From Chloroflexi bacterium UBA6265 (lineage in GTDB: Bacteria > Chloroflexota > Chloroflexia > Thermomicrobiales > UBA6265): DNA of 12,453 nt. Below the pieces are notes generated by a model, which saw nothing but the letters and a program-made list of their open reading frames with translations, was not told the DNA's origin and ran no database searches. The translations under genes and the position numbers were made by a program. Shown one piece after another: positions 5,889-12,444 of the stretch (its first letter is position 1; each line of letters begins with the position of its first letter). Location of the stretch: the NCBI GenBank assembly GCA_002440805.1, contig DJVD01000023.1, forward strand, positions 963 to 13,415. Direction: 5' to 3'.

Positions 5889-7709
5889 TCAGGCCTGGCT
5901 GCGTTCCAGTGCCCGCAGTTCTTCGGCCTCTTCCGCCGCGATGATCTCCGGATCGCCGCCATACTGGCTGTTGCTGAGGCGAGCGTAGAATCCGTTCAGC
6001 TCCAGCAGTTCGGCATGGGTACCGCGCTCGATAATCTCGCCGTGATTGATCACCAGGATCTGGTCCGCACCGCGGATCGTGCTCAGCCGGTGGGCAATCA
6101 CAAAGCTGGTGCGGCCCGACATCAGGCGGGTCATGCCCTCCTGGATATAGCGTTCGGTGCGCGTATCCACATTGCTGGTGGCTTCATCGAGGATGAGAAT
6201 GCGCGGATTGGCCAGCAGTGCCCGCGCAATTGTGATCAACTGGCGCTGGCCCTGGCTGACGTTGCCGCCGCGCTCGGTGAGCACGGTATCGTACCCATCC
6301 GGCAAATGGCGAATAAACTCGTCGGCCTGCGCCATGGTGGCGGCTTCGATCACCTCGGCATCGCTGGCTTCCAGCCGACCGTACCGAATATTCTCCATCA
6401 CGCTGCCAGCGAAGAGGAATCCATCCTGCAACACGATTCCCAGCTGTTGCCGTAGCGCCGCCTTGTTGAGGGCGCGCAGGTCCACACCATCAATGCTTAT
6501 CTGGCCGGAATCGATCTCGTAGAAACGGGTGAGCAGGTTGATGATTGTGGTTTTGCCGGCCCCGGTGGGCCCGACCAGCGCGATCAGGCTGCCCGGTTCG
6601 GCATGGAGGCGTACGTTTTTCAGCACGGGCGCAACGCCATCGTAGCTGAAGCTGACATCCTCAAACACCACTTCGCCGGCAGGAATAGCCTCCTGTCCGC
6701 TCGGTTGCACGGCGGCATCAACTTCATCCTCCTCATCGAGGATCTCGAAAATACGTTCCGCCCCGGCCAGTGCGCTTTGCAACTGGGTGTACATCTGCGA
6801 GATCTGGCTCACCGGTTGGCTCAACTGGCGTGTATAGCTTAGGAAGGCTGCCACGATACCCACTGTTGTGCGACCGCTCACTGCCAGCCAACCGCCGGTA
6901 CCAGCCACAAGGGCGATGCTGAGATTGGCCATGAAGTTCATGATCGGACCGACGATACCGGCAAAGGTCTGCGCCCGGATAGCGTGACCGCGCAGCTCGC
7001 GATTGGCCGATTCGAAGGCAATGATGCGATCGGCTTCCTGGTTGTAGGCCTTGACCGTGCGCTGGCCGGTGATCGTCTCCTCGATGATGCCGTTCAGGTG
7101 GCCGAGTTGCTTCTGCTGCTCCCGGAACCCGAGCCGGGTGCGCGGGGCGATGTAGAGGTTCACCACCAACGTCAGCGCCACCAGGGAACCGATAGCCACC
7201 ACACCGAGGAGCGGTTGCAGCACCAGCATCATCACCATCACGCCCACGCCCAGCAGCAAGCTGCTCACGATCTGCGACGAGCCCTCGGTGAGGATCTGGC
7301 TGATGGTTTCGACATCGTTGGTTACCCGGCTCATGGTTTCGCCATGGGGACGGCTATCGAAGAACTTCAGTGGCAGGCGCTGCAGCTTGGCGAAGATATC
7401 GCGGCGCAGCATATGCACAGTGCGCTGGGCGACTTCGCTCATCAGCCGGGCCTGGAGCCAGGTGATGGCGCTGGCGAGCGCATAGATGCCGGCCATCAGC
7501 ACCATCAGCCGCGCCAACCCATCCATATCGCGGGGGATGATGTAATCATCAATCGCGCGGCCCATCAGCAATGGACCCATTAGTTGCAGGCCGCTACTCA
7601 GCACGATCAACACAATGGTGATGATCAGCCGCCACTGTTGGTGCTTCAGGTAGCCCCACAGGCGCCTCATCGTCGCCCTGCGATCCTTGATCTCGATTTT
7701 GTCGCGCAT
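5889..7709 (-). CDS. ABC exporter half-transporter (membrane domain plus ATPase), canonical Walker B
   Basis: This 606-residue half-transporter has a type I exporter membrane domain (about residues 15-310, six helices) fused to a nucleotide-binding domain. Motifs: Walker A GPTGAGKT (380-387), Q-loop VLQDG (Q428), signature VSQGQ (484-488, a departure from LSGGQ), Walker B ILILDE with catalytic E509, D-loop SNVD, and switch histidine in IAHRLST (H540). It follows the other half-transporter by 22 nt. The start is uncertain. ATG 7709 begins MRDKIEIKD, matching related proteins, with AGAGGTGG 16 nt upstream. ATG 7739 would overlap the upstream stop by 8 nt, and ATG 7751 is the most distant option. 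Its variant signature, together with its partner's altered Walker B, indicates a heterodimer. The family exports drugs, lipids or peptides; the substrate here is unknown. Confidence 0.93.
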   Translation of the reverse strand: MRDKIEIKDRRATMRRLWGYLKHQQWRLIITIVLIVLSSGLQLMGPLLMGRAIDDYIIPRDMDGLARLMVLMAGIYALASAITWLQARLMSEVAQRTVHMLRRDIFAKLQRLPLKFFDSRPHGETMSRVTNDVETISQILTEGSSQIVSSLLLGVGVMVMMLVLQPLLGVVAIGSLVALTLVVNLYIAPRTRLGFREQQKQLGHLNGIIEETITGQRTVKAYNQEADRIIAFESANRELRGHAIRAQTFAGIVGPIMNFMANLSIALVAGTGGWLAVSGRTTVGIVAAFLSYTRQLSQPVSQISQMYTQLQSALAGAERIFEILDEEDEVDAAVQPSGQEAIPAGEVVFEDVSFSYDGVAPVLKNVRLHAEPGSLIALVGPTGAGKTTIINLLTRFYEIDSGQISIDGVDLRALNKAALRQQLGIVLQDGFLFAGSVMENIRYGRLEASDAEVIEAATMAQADEFIRHLPDGYDTVLTERGGNVSQGQRQLITIARALLANPRILILDEATSNVDTRTERYIQEGMTRLMSGRTSFVIAHRLSTIRGADQILVINHGEIIERGTHAELLELNGFYARLSNSQYGGDPEIIAAEEAEELRALERSQA

Positions 7710-7731
7710 GAATGCAGCGCCGGGTCCACCT

Positions 7732-9465
7732 CTATGCATTGCCGACCACACTTTCTACCTGGCTGCGATAAATCTCGCGGTAGGCATCGCTGGTTTGCAT
7801 CAGGTCATCGTGGGTGCCTTCGGCAATCACGCGGCCGTTATCCAGCACGATAATGCGGGTGGCATTGACCACCGCGCTGATCCGCTGGGCCACGAGAATG
7901 ACGGTGATGTCCAGCTCGGCCAGCGCATCCTGGATGCGGCGCTCGGTTGCGACATCCACTGCGCTGGTGGAATCGTCCAAAATCAGGATATTCGCGCCCC
8001 GGATAATGGCCCGGGCAATTGCCAGGCGCTGCCGCTGGCCGCCGGAGAGGTTCACGCCGCGCTGACCCACAACGCTTTCGTAGCCATCTTCCAGCTTGCC
8101 GATGAACTCCTCGGCTTGCGCCATGCGGGCGGCACGTTCCACCTCCTCATTGGTGGCGTCTTGCTTGCCAAAGCGAATGTTCTCGCGAACGGTGCCACTG
8201 AACAGCACCGATTCCTGCAGCGCCACGGCAACATGGTTGCGCAATCGCAATTGGTCCCACTCGCGCACATCCATCTCATCAACCAGGATCCGCCCGGCGG
8301 TCACATCGTAGAATCGCGGGATCAGGCTGACGATGCTGGATTTCCCGGAGCCGGTGGAGCCGAGAATCGCCAGCGATTCGCCCGGGTTCACCGTGAACGA
8401 AATATCCTGCAGCACCGGCGTGGCATCCTCGCCATATTGGAAGGAAACATGCTGGAACTCCACCTTGCCGGCAGCGGTGGGGGGTGGGGGACCATCGGCA
8501 TTGTTGACAATGATCGGCACTTCATCCAGCACTTCGTTCACGCGCTCGGCACTGGCCTCGGCGCGGGTGAAACGCATCAGCACCATGCTCACCATCATCA
8601 GCGCGAACAGGCTTTGCATCAGGTAATTGGTAAACGCTACCAGCGCACCGACCTCGATATCGCCGGTGTTGACCATATTGCCGCCGAACCACAACGCGGC
8701 CACCAGGCCGATATTGACCGTGAGCATCATCAATGGCATGGCCAGCACGATCAGGTAGACGGCGCTCAGGGTGGAATCACGCAGGTCGTCGTTTTGAGCG
8801 CCGAATCGTTTCGATTCGTGGATATGGCGGGCAAACGCCTTCACCACGCGCACACCGGCCAGGTTCTCCTGGATCACGCTGTTTACCGCATCGAGCCGCT
8901 GTTGTACGCGCCGGAACCGGGGGAAGGCGCGCATCATCACCGAACCGATCAGGATAATTAGCACCGGGATGAGCACCACATACAGCAGCGCCAGCCGGGG
9001 CGCGGTAATGCTGGCCATGACGATGCTGCCGATGAGCAACAGTGGCGCCCGCACCATGATCCGCAACATCATTTGCACGGCATCGGCGAGTTGCACCACA
9101 TCGTTGGTGAGACGGGTGATGAGGCCACCGGTTTCCAGTTTGTCCAGGTTGGCGAACGAGAGCGATTGCACCTTGCGGAAGAGGCTGGCGCGCACGTCGG
9201 TCGCGAACTCCAGGCTGGCTTTCACGGCAAACACGCCGCACAGCACGCCGAAGATGGCACCGAGCAGCGACAGCCCGATCATCAGGCCGCCGGTGCGCAG
9301 CACTTCATTGAGATCGTTATTGGCGATGCCGACATCGATGATGCGCTGCGTTAATCGCGGTTGCATCAGGTCCATCGCGACTTCGCCGATCATCATCAGC
9401 GGCGCGAGCAAAACCAGCAGGCGATAGGGAGTGAGGTAGGAGAAAAGTCGTCGGGTGTGATGCAA
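7732..9465 (-). CDS. ABC exporter half-transporter with degenerate ATP site
   Basis: This 577-residue type I half-exporter has six predicted helices in about residues 10-310 and an ATPase domain. Motifs: Walker A GSTGSGKS (369-376), Q-loop VALQES (Q417), canonical signature LSGGQ (473-477), Walker B ILILDD in which D498 replaces the catalytic glutamate, and VAQRIS in which Q527 replaces the switch histidine. These two substitutions mark the degenerate-site subunit of heterodimeric exporters such as TM287/288. Its intact LSGGQ would complete the active site on its neighbour. The start chosen is TTG 9465, because GGAGG (9475-9479) lies 9 nt before it and the protein then begins MHHTRRLFSYLTPYR. 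An in-frame ATG at 9498 has no SD site and lies upstream of that SD. The partner gene follows after 22 nt. Confidence 0.93.
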   Translation of the reverse strand: MHHTRRLFSYLTPYRLLVLLAPLMMIGEVAMDLMQPRLTQRIIDVGIANNDLNEVLRTGGLMIGLSLLGAIFGVLCGVFAVKASLEFATDVRASLFRKVQSLSFANLDKLETGGLITRLTNDVVQLADAVQMMLRIMVRAPLLLIGSIVMASITAPRLALLYVVLIPVLIILIGSVMMRAFPRFRRVQQRLDAVNSVIQENLAGVRVVKAFARHIHESKRFGAQNDDLRDSTLSAVYLIVLAMPLMMLTVNIGLVAALWFGGNMVNTGDIEVGALVAFTNYLMQSLFALMMVSMVLMRFTRAEASAERVNEVLDEVPIIVNNADGPPPPTAAGKVEFQHVSFQYGEDATPVLQDISFTVNPGESLAILGSTGSGKSSIVSLIPRFYDVTAGRILVDEMDVREWDQLRLRNHVAVALQESVLFSGTVRENIRFGKQDATNEEVERAARMAQAEEFIGKLEDGYESVVGQRGVNLSGGQRQRLAIARAIIRGANILILDDSTSAVDVATERRIQDALAELDITVILVAQRISAVVNATRIIVLDNGRVIAEGTHDDLMQTSDAYREIYRSQVESVVGNA

Positions 9466-9474
9466 GGGTGGGTA

Positions 9475-9479
9475 CCTCC
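9475..9479 (-). promoter_or_regulatory. Ribosome binding site fixing a TTG start of the ABC subunit
   Basis: On the minus strand TGGAGG stands 9 nt before TTG (9463-9465). An upstream in-frame ATG (9496-9498) has only pyrimidine-rich sequence before it, so this site argues for the shorter protein. Confidence 0.65.
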
Positions 9480-9542
9480 ACGCGCATAAGAAACGCATGA
9501 ATCAGTGTACGTGGTTAGAAGGGGGCGTTTATGTCGAACCGG

Positions 9543-10049
9543 TTACAGAAAATGTTTGGAATAAACGACGGTATCAACATCAATCGCGAAGAACGTCTCT
9601 CGTTGTTCCGAATCCGGCTCCACCTTCCAGCCATGATGTTCGTAGAAGGCGCGGGTAGCGGTGTTATCGCGCAGCACGTGCAGGGTTCCAGCCAGGGCTC
9701 CGGCCGCGATCATGTCGACCTCGACGGCCTGCATCAATGCCGACCCATATCCCTTGCCCATGGCTGAAGGATCGAGGTACATGGAATACAACATCGCCGT
9801 GGGGGGTTGCGAATCCGGGACCATACCCCAACTCGCAAATCCCACGATTTCGTCGTTTTCCTCGATCACAACCGTTTTGGTCGGGTTGGCGGGATCGAGA
9901 TTGCGGATCCACTGCTGTTCGCGCTCGGCGATGGAGAGTGACCCCAGCCGGTCCTCCGGCAGGAGATCGCGATAGGCGTGCTGCCAACTGCGCACATGAA
10001 TAGTGGCAATCGCCAATGCGTCTTCGCTATCTGCCTGCCGGATGATCAT
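9543..10049 (-). CDS. GNAT family N-acetyltransferase
   Basis: The 168-residue protein is a complete GNAT enzyme. Members move an acetyl group from acetyl-CoA to an amine. It opens with MIIRQADSEDALAIATIHVRS (beta 1 and helix 1). Motif A is seen in MYLDPSAMGKGYGSALM (90-106), where M-G-K-G-Y-G takes the place of the Q/R-x-x-G-x-G/A loop that holds the CoA pyrophosphate. Motif B is NTATRAFYEHHGWK (129-142) with the conserved Tyr. The AWQxAY-like SWQHAYRDLLP near residues 21-31 places it among the common small GNATs with unknown, often small-molecule, substrates. The ATG 10049 has AAGGA 8 nt upstream, but that site sits in one arm of a long hairpin. The gene lies 40 nt after the vWA stop and 77 nt before the ABC pair, all on the same strand. 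Confidence 0.9.
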   Translation of the reverse strand: MIIRQADSEDALAIATIHVRSWQHAYRDLLPEDRLGSLSIAEREQQWIRNLDPANPTKTVVIEENDEIVGFASWGMVPDSQPPTAMLYSMYLDPSAMGKGYGSALMQAVEVDMIAAGALAGTLHVLRDNTATRAFYEHHGWKVEPDSEQRETFFAIDVDTVVYSKHFL

Positions 10050-10084
10050 GCTGGTAATCCTTGCTTTGGGCAGGGATTACCAGC
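10050..10084 (-). promoter_or_regulatory. Long hairpin covering the GNAT ribosome binding site
   Basis: GCTGGTAATCC (10050-10060) and GGATTACCAGC (10074-10084) are perfect 11-bp inverted arms. Pairing continues inward through one G-U (or G-T) pair and three Watson-Crick pairs to a 5-nt loop, giving about 15 bp. On the minus-strand RNA the hairpin starts 5 nt after the vWA stop and ends directly at the GNAT ATG, so the AAGGA site lies inside the 3' arm. It may terminate the merR-vWA transcript (no T-tract follows) or shut off GNAT translation. A protein operator is the third option. Confidence 0.6.
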
Positions 10085-10089
10085 TCGAA

Positions 10090-11391
10090 CTAGCGGCTGG
10101 AATCCCGGCCTGGTCGACCGCGATGCTGGGCCTCGCCCCGCTCGCCGTCTTCGGGTCGGCGCCCACCACGACTGCGGAGATGCGCTTCGTGAACGCTGAG
10201 CTTGCGATCATGCTCACTCATCGCGGCATCGGCACTCATCCGTGCCCGATATGCACTCCGCACCAGTTGCTCTTGCACTTCAAGCGTCTGGGGAGCCGCG
10301 CTCAGGCGATTCACACTCTGGGAGAATCTCTCGCGACTCTCACGATAGCGCCCTTCGCGATCGAGCTTAACAGCTTCGCGCTGATCGCGGGCGGTCAATT
10401 CGAGTGCAACCGGCTCGGCGACGGCATCGTCGCGGGTGGCCTTGCTGGCATCACCTACCGCAATCGTCGCGCCATCCTGATTGATCTCTTCTACCGCACC
10501 GGTGAGCGGATTCACCCAATGCAGGTGCAGGTTCGGGGTCACGGCTTCATCGCGCTCGCGGCGGGAGGTGACAGCGAACACCAACTGCACGCTTTCACCA
10601 GCAGCAAGATCACGCAAGTCCACACTGGTGTGGCGACGGTGCGCCTCACTCGGGAAGGCGTTCAGCAATTCGGCGCGCATGCCGTGGGGCATGGTGACAT
10701 CCAGGTACGGATTGAGCGCCGCAGCCTCGGCCAGGCTACGCAGTTCCTGGCTGAAGAATGCCTCCAGTTCGGATGCATGGGCGATGTACTGGAAGTTGCC
10801 ACCACCGTTTTCGGCCATCTCGCTGAGCAGGAATTCGTCAAAGCCCTCGCCCACGCCAATCGCACTGGTGCTGATCCCGCGATCGCGCAATTCGCGGGCA
10901 TGTTTGCACAGTTCGCCCCGGCTGGTAATACCCTGGTTGGCGAGACCATCGGTGAGCAGCAGTGTGCGGCGGATGCGCGGTGTATGGGTGCTTTCGCCAC
11001 TGAGTTGACGGCACGCCTCCAGCCAGCCACCGGAGAGATTGGTCATCCCGCCGACCTGGATCGCCCTGGTGACACGATCGAGATGGCGACGATGATCGGC
11101 ATCAACCGGGGTGAGTTTGTGCTCCAGGCTGACGGCGTCGTCAAAAGTCACCAGCGCTACGCGGTCGGTTTCCCTGAGTTGGCCCACAGCCGCCAACACG
11201 GCCAGTTTCACCAGTTCCAGCTTGTTGTCGCCGGACATTGAGCCCGATCGATCGAGCGCGAACGCCAGGTCGATGGGGGCGCGAGTGCCCGTGGGGGCAT
11301 CGGGCGCAGAGATGGTAACGACGAGATGGCTGCTGCCCTCGATCGCGCCGAAGATATCGTGTTCCCATGCGGAGGTGATGTGAAGTGTCAT
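10090..11391 (-). CDS. von Willebrand factor A (MIDAS) domain protein
   Basis: This 433-residue soluble protein has no signal peptide or membrane segment that I can see. Residues about 40-220 form a vWA domain with a complete metal-ion-dependent adhesion site: DRSGSMS (D47, S49, S51), GMTNLSGG (T117) and LLTDGLAN (D148). Residues about 225-330 look like a beta-rich domain (LDVTMP, VQLVFAVTS, LHLHWVNPLTG), and 335-400 are helical and charged. The final 30 residues are rich in R, G and E and appear disordered. Intact MIDAS proteins bind Mg2+ and partner proteins; which partner is unknown. The start ATG 11391 overlaps the MerR stop as ATGA and has AGGGAG 6 nt upstream, so the two proteins are made together. 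Related architectures occur in Ca-activated chloride channel-like bacterial proteins, but no channel segment is present. Confidence 0.9.
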   Translation of the reverse strand: MTLHITSAWEHDIFGAIEGSSHLVVTISAPDAPTGTRAPIDLAFALDRSGSMSGDNKLELVKLAVLAAVGQLRETDRVALVTFDDAVSLEHKLTPVDADHRRHLDRVTRAIQVGGMTNLSGGWLEACRQLSGESTHTPRIRRTLLLTDGLANQGITSRGELCKHARELRDRGISTSAIGVGEGFDEFLLSEMAENGGGNFQYIAHASELEAFFSQELRSLAEAAALNPYLDVTMPHGMRAELLNAFPSEAHRRHTSVDLRDLAAGESVQLVFAVTSRRERDEAVTPNLHLHWVNPLTGAVEEINQDGATIAVGDASKATRDDAVAEPVALELTARDQREAVKLDREGRYRESRERFSQSVNRLSAAPQTLEVQEQLVRSAYRARMSADAAMSEHDRKLSVHEAHLRSRGGRRPEDGERGEAQHRGRPGRDSSR

Positions 11392-12035
11392 GAGCGACTC
11401 CCTTCGTTTCCGTCGTTTTCAATCAAATGGCGCAAACGATGCAGCGTGCGATGGAGACGGGGACCCATGCTCTGCACCTTGCTGGAGCGCACAATTAGTT
11501 CGGCATCATCGCCCAGCGGGAACCGTTCCCACGTTTGCGATGGCGGCTCGGCCATGCTCGGCAGGCTGAAGGAACGCATGTCCTGCGGCTTGCCTCGTTG
11601 ACCGCGACTTTCGCCACGTCGATCTTGCCGACGATCAATCTGATCGATGTACTCGGCGGCGGATTCTGCCGGTTCCCTGCGGGGTTCCCTCCTCTCGGCG
11701 TGCATGTGTCGATGCAAGGCCCGATCGGCGGCAACTGCCTGCGAGAGCGAGGCGAGGTAGGCCGGATCGCGCATTTGCTCGGAGGTGAGCATGTTGAGGC
11801 GATGGCGAATCTCGCGCAGTGGCAGGAACATCGCCTTCATCGCGCCGATGGCGTTGAGGCGATCGAGATGCTCCTGGCTATAGGTAGCGTTGCGGCCACC
11901 GATAGTGGGAGGCGGAAGGATATCTTCCGCAATGTAGTACCGCACGGTCCGGGGGGTGACATTGGCGAGCGTGCTGAGCTCGTCCAGTGTGTATTCACGC
12001 TCCGTAGCGGCAGGGTTGTATGTCTCGTCGGACAT
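11388..12035 (-). CDS. MerR-type regulator with extended C-terminal domain
   Basis: The 215-residue protein begins with a MerR winged helix: YTLDELSTLANVTPRTVRYY (15-34), IAEDILPPPTIGGRNATYSQ (35-54) and HLDRLNAIGAMKAMFLPLRE (56-75), followed by IRHRLNML. Residues 105-150 form an arginine-rich, probably disordered linker. The C-terminal block WERFPLGDDAELIVRSSK (169-186) plus a helix looks like a separate conserved domain, possibly effector-binding. No metal-binding cysteines are present, so it is not a MerR/ZntR-type metal sensor. The start ATG 12035 has AAAGGAG with a 10-nt spacer; extension upstream to 12191 would read through the promoter and is rejected. It overlaps the vWA gene by 4 nt and probably controls that operon from a dyad over its own promoter. 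Confidence 0.87.
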   Translation of the reverse strand: MSDETYNPAATEREYTLDELSTLANVTPRTVRYYIAEDILPPPTIGGRNATYSQEHLDRLNAIGAMKAMFLPLREIRHRLNMLTSEQMRDPAYLASLSQAVAADRALHRHMHAERREPRREPAESAAEYIDQIDRRQDRRGESRGQRGKPQDMRSFSLPSMAEPPSQTWERFPLGDDAELIVRSSKVQSMGPRLHRTLHRLRHLIENDGNEGSRS

Positions 12036-12070
12036 GTGGGGAATGCTCCTTTCGATGGTTCGCGGTGTGT

Positions 12071-12128
12071 CCGAACTGAATATAACAGTATGACGTAGTA
12101 GTGTCAAGTTTATGTGTGTCATATTCGG
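12071..12128. promoter_or_regulatory. Imperfect dyad over the merR-vWA promoter
   Basis: CCGAA (12071-12075) with TATGAC (12089-12094) on one side mirrors GTCATATTCGG (12118-12128) on the other; TATGAC and GTCATA are perfect 6-bp inverted arms with a 23-nt gap. GTGTCA also occurs twice in direct orientation (12101-12106 and 12116-12121). The dyad surrounds the -35 and -10 elements, as expected for an autoregulatory operator. The bound protein is inferred to be the MerR-type product. Confidence 0.45.
12079..12107 (-). promoter_or_regulatory. Near-consensus sigma-70 promoter of merR-vWA
   Basis: On the minus strand TTGACA (12102-12107) and TATATT (12079-12084) are separated by exactly 17 nt. 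This is a 6/6 match for -35 and 5/6 for -10. Transcription would begin near 12072, giving a leader of about 37 nt before the MerR ATG. The 17-nt spacer differs from the 19-20 nt spacers of classic MerR-activated promoters, so repression by occlusion is the likelier mode here. Confidence 0.8.
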
Positions 12129-12292
12129 AAATGCCTTCATAATGGGATAATTTTCGATGAAAGTGTTGGTGGCGAGTATGTGACGACGCACGAATAAGAC
12201 ACTTCAACGTCACGAAACCTTGCCGACATGGTGGTTAAGGAAAGGAGGGGGACGGCAGTCCGGCCCATTGGTATCGGTCAGGCCGTGCGGGA
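12129..12292. other. Non-coding stretch between merR and tRNA-Cys
   Basis: I find no supported gene here. The region contains an AT-rich patch (around 12140-12160) and a purine-rich GGAAAGGAGGGGGA tract (12239-12252) that resembles an SD site but has no start codon at a suitable distance. Open frames on the minus strand are antisense to the tRNA and are not believable proteins. Confidence 0.6.
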
Positions 12293-12301
12293 TGGTATAA
12301 T
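12293..12301 (+). promoter_or_regulatory. Extended -10 promoter of tRNA-Cys
   Basis: TGGTATAAT (12293-12301) is a perfect extended -10 element (TG-N-TATAAT). There is no good -35 at 17 nt; TTGGTA at 12268-12273 lies 22 nt away, which is too far. The transcript would start near 12308, some 24 nt before the mature tRNA 5' end. Confidence 0.65.
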
Positions 12302-12311
12302 CTCCCGGTAC

Positions 12312-12328
12312 TGAGGCCAGCAGCCTCA
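12312..12328 (+). ncRNA. Leader hairpin just before tRNA-Cys
   Basis: TGAGGC (12312-12317) and GCCTCA (12323-12328) form a perfect 6-bp stem with a CAGCA loop, 3 nt before the tRNA. It would be part of the 5' leader that RNase P removes. It may help keep the leader from pairing with the tRNA; this is inference. Confidence 0.4.
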
Positions 12329-12331
12329 TAC

Positions 12332-12402
12332 GGCGCCATAGCCAAGCGGTAAGGCATGGGTTTGCAAAACCCTGATCGTCGGTTCGAATCCGACTGGCGC
12401 CT
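12332..12402 (+). tRNA. trnC: tRNA-Cys (anticodon GCA)
   Basis: The 71-nt cloverleaf folds cleanly. The acceptor stem GGCGCCA (12332-12338) pairs with TGGCGCC (12395-12401). The D arm is GCC/GGC with a GCGGTAA loop. The anticodon arm has TTTGCAA with GCA at 12364-12366. The T arm is GTCGG-TTCGAAT-CCGAC (12378-12394). The discriminator is T (12402), the identity base of tRNA-Cys. The variable loop is 4 nt. The 27-43 position at the top of the anticodon stem is a T-T mismatch. CCA is not encoded (CCC follows), so the tail is added after transcription. Reading GCA decodes UGC and UGU. Confidence 0.96.
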
Positions 12403-12419
12403 CCCAATCCAGCAACGGT

Positions 12420-12444
12420 AACGGCGCACCTTATGTGCGCCGTT
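12420..12444 (+). terminator. Hairpin after tRNA-Cys
   Basis: AACGGCGCAC (12420-12429) pairs perfectly with GTGCGCCGTT (12435-12444) over a 5-nt loop, CTTAT. It begins 17 nt after the tRNA. Only three T residues follow the 3' half of the arm, so this is a short-tailed intrinsic terminator. Another gene may lie just beyond the window. Confidence 0.65.

Noticed and set aside
7687..8961. Open frame of 424 codons antisense to the ABC pair
   Set aside because: His/Gln-rich shadow without domain features; the minus strand holds full ABC motifs.
10003..11241. Open frame of 412 codons antisense to the vWA gene
   Set aside because: The opposite strand has an intact MIDAS and a coupled start; this frame shows no coherent protein features.
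12036..12191. 52-residue N-terminal extension of the MerR-type gene
   Set aside because: It would include the consensus promoter and has no SD; ATG 12035 has AAAGGAG and gives the normal MerR N-terminus.
12210..12407. Minus-strand frame beginning MGGASRIRTDDQGFANPC
   Set aside because: This is the reverse complement of tRNA-Cys. Such 'SRIRTDD' peptides are a well-known false gene call from antisense tRNA.
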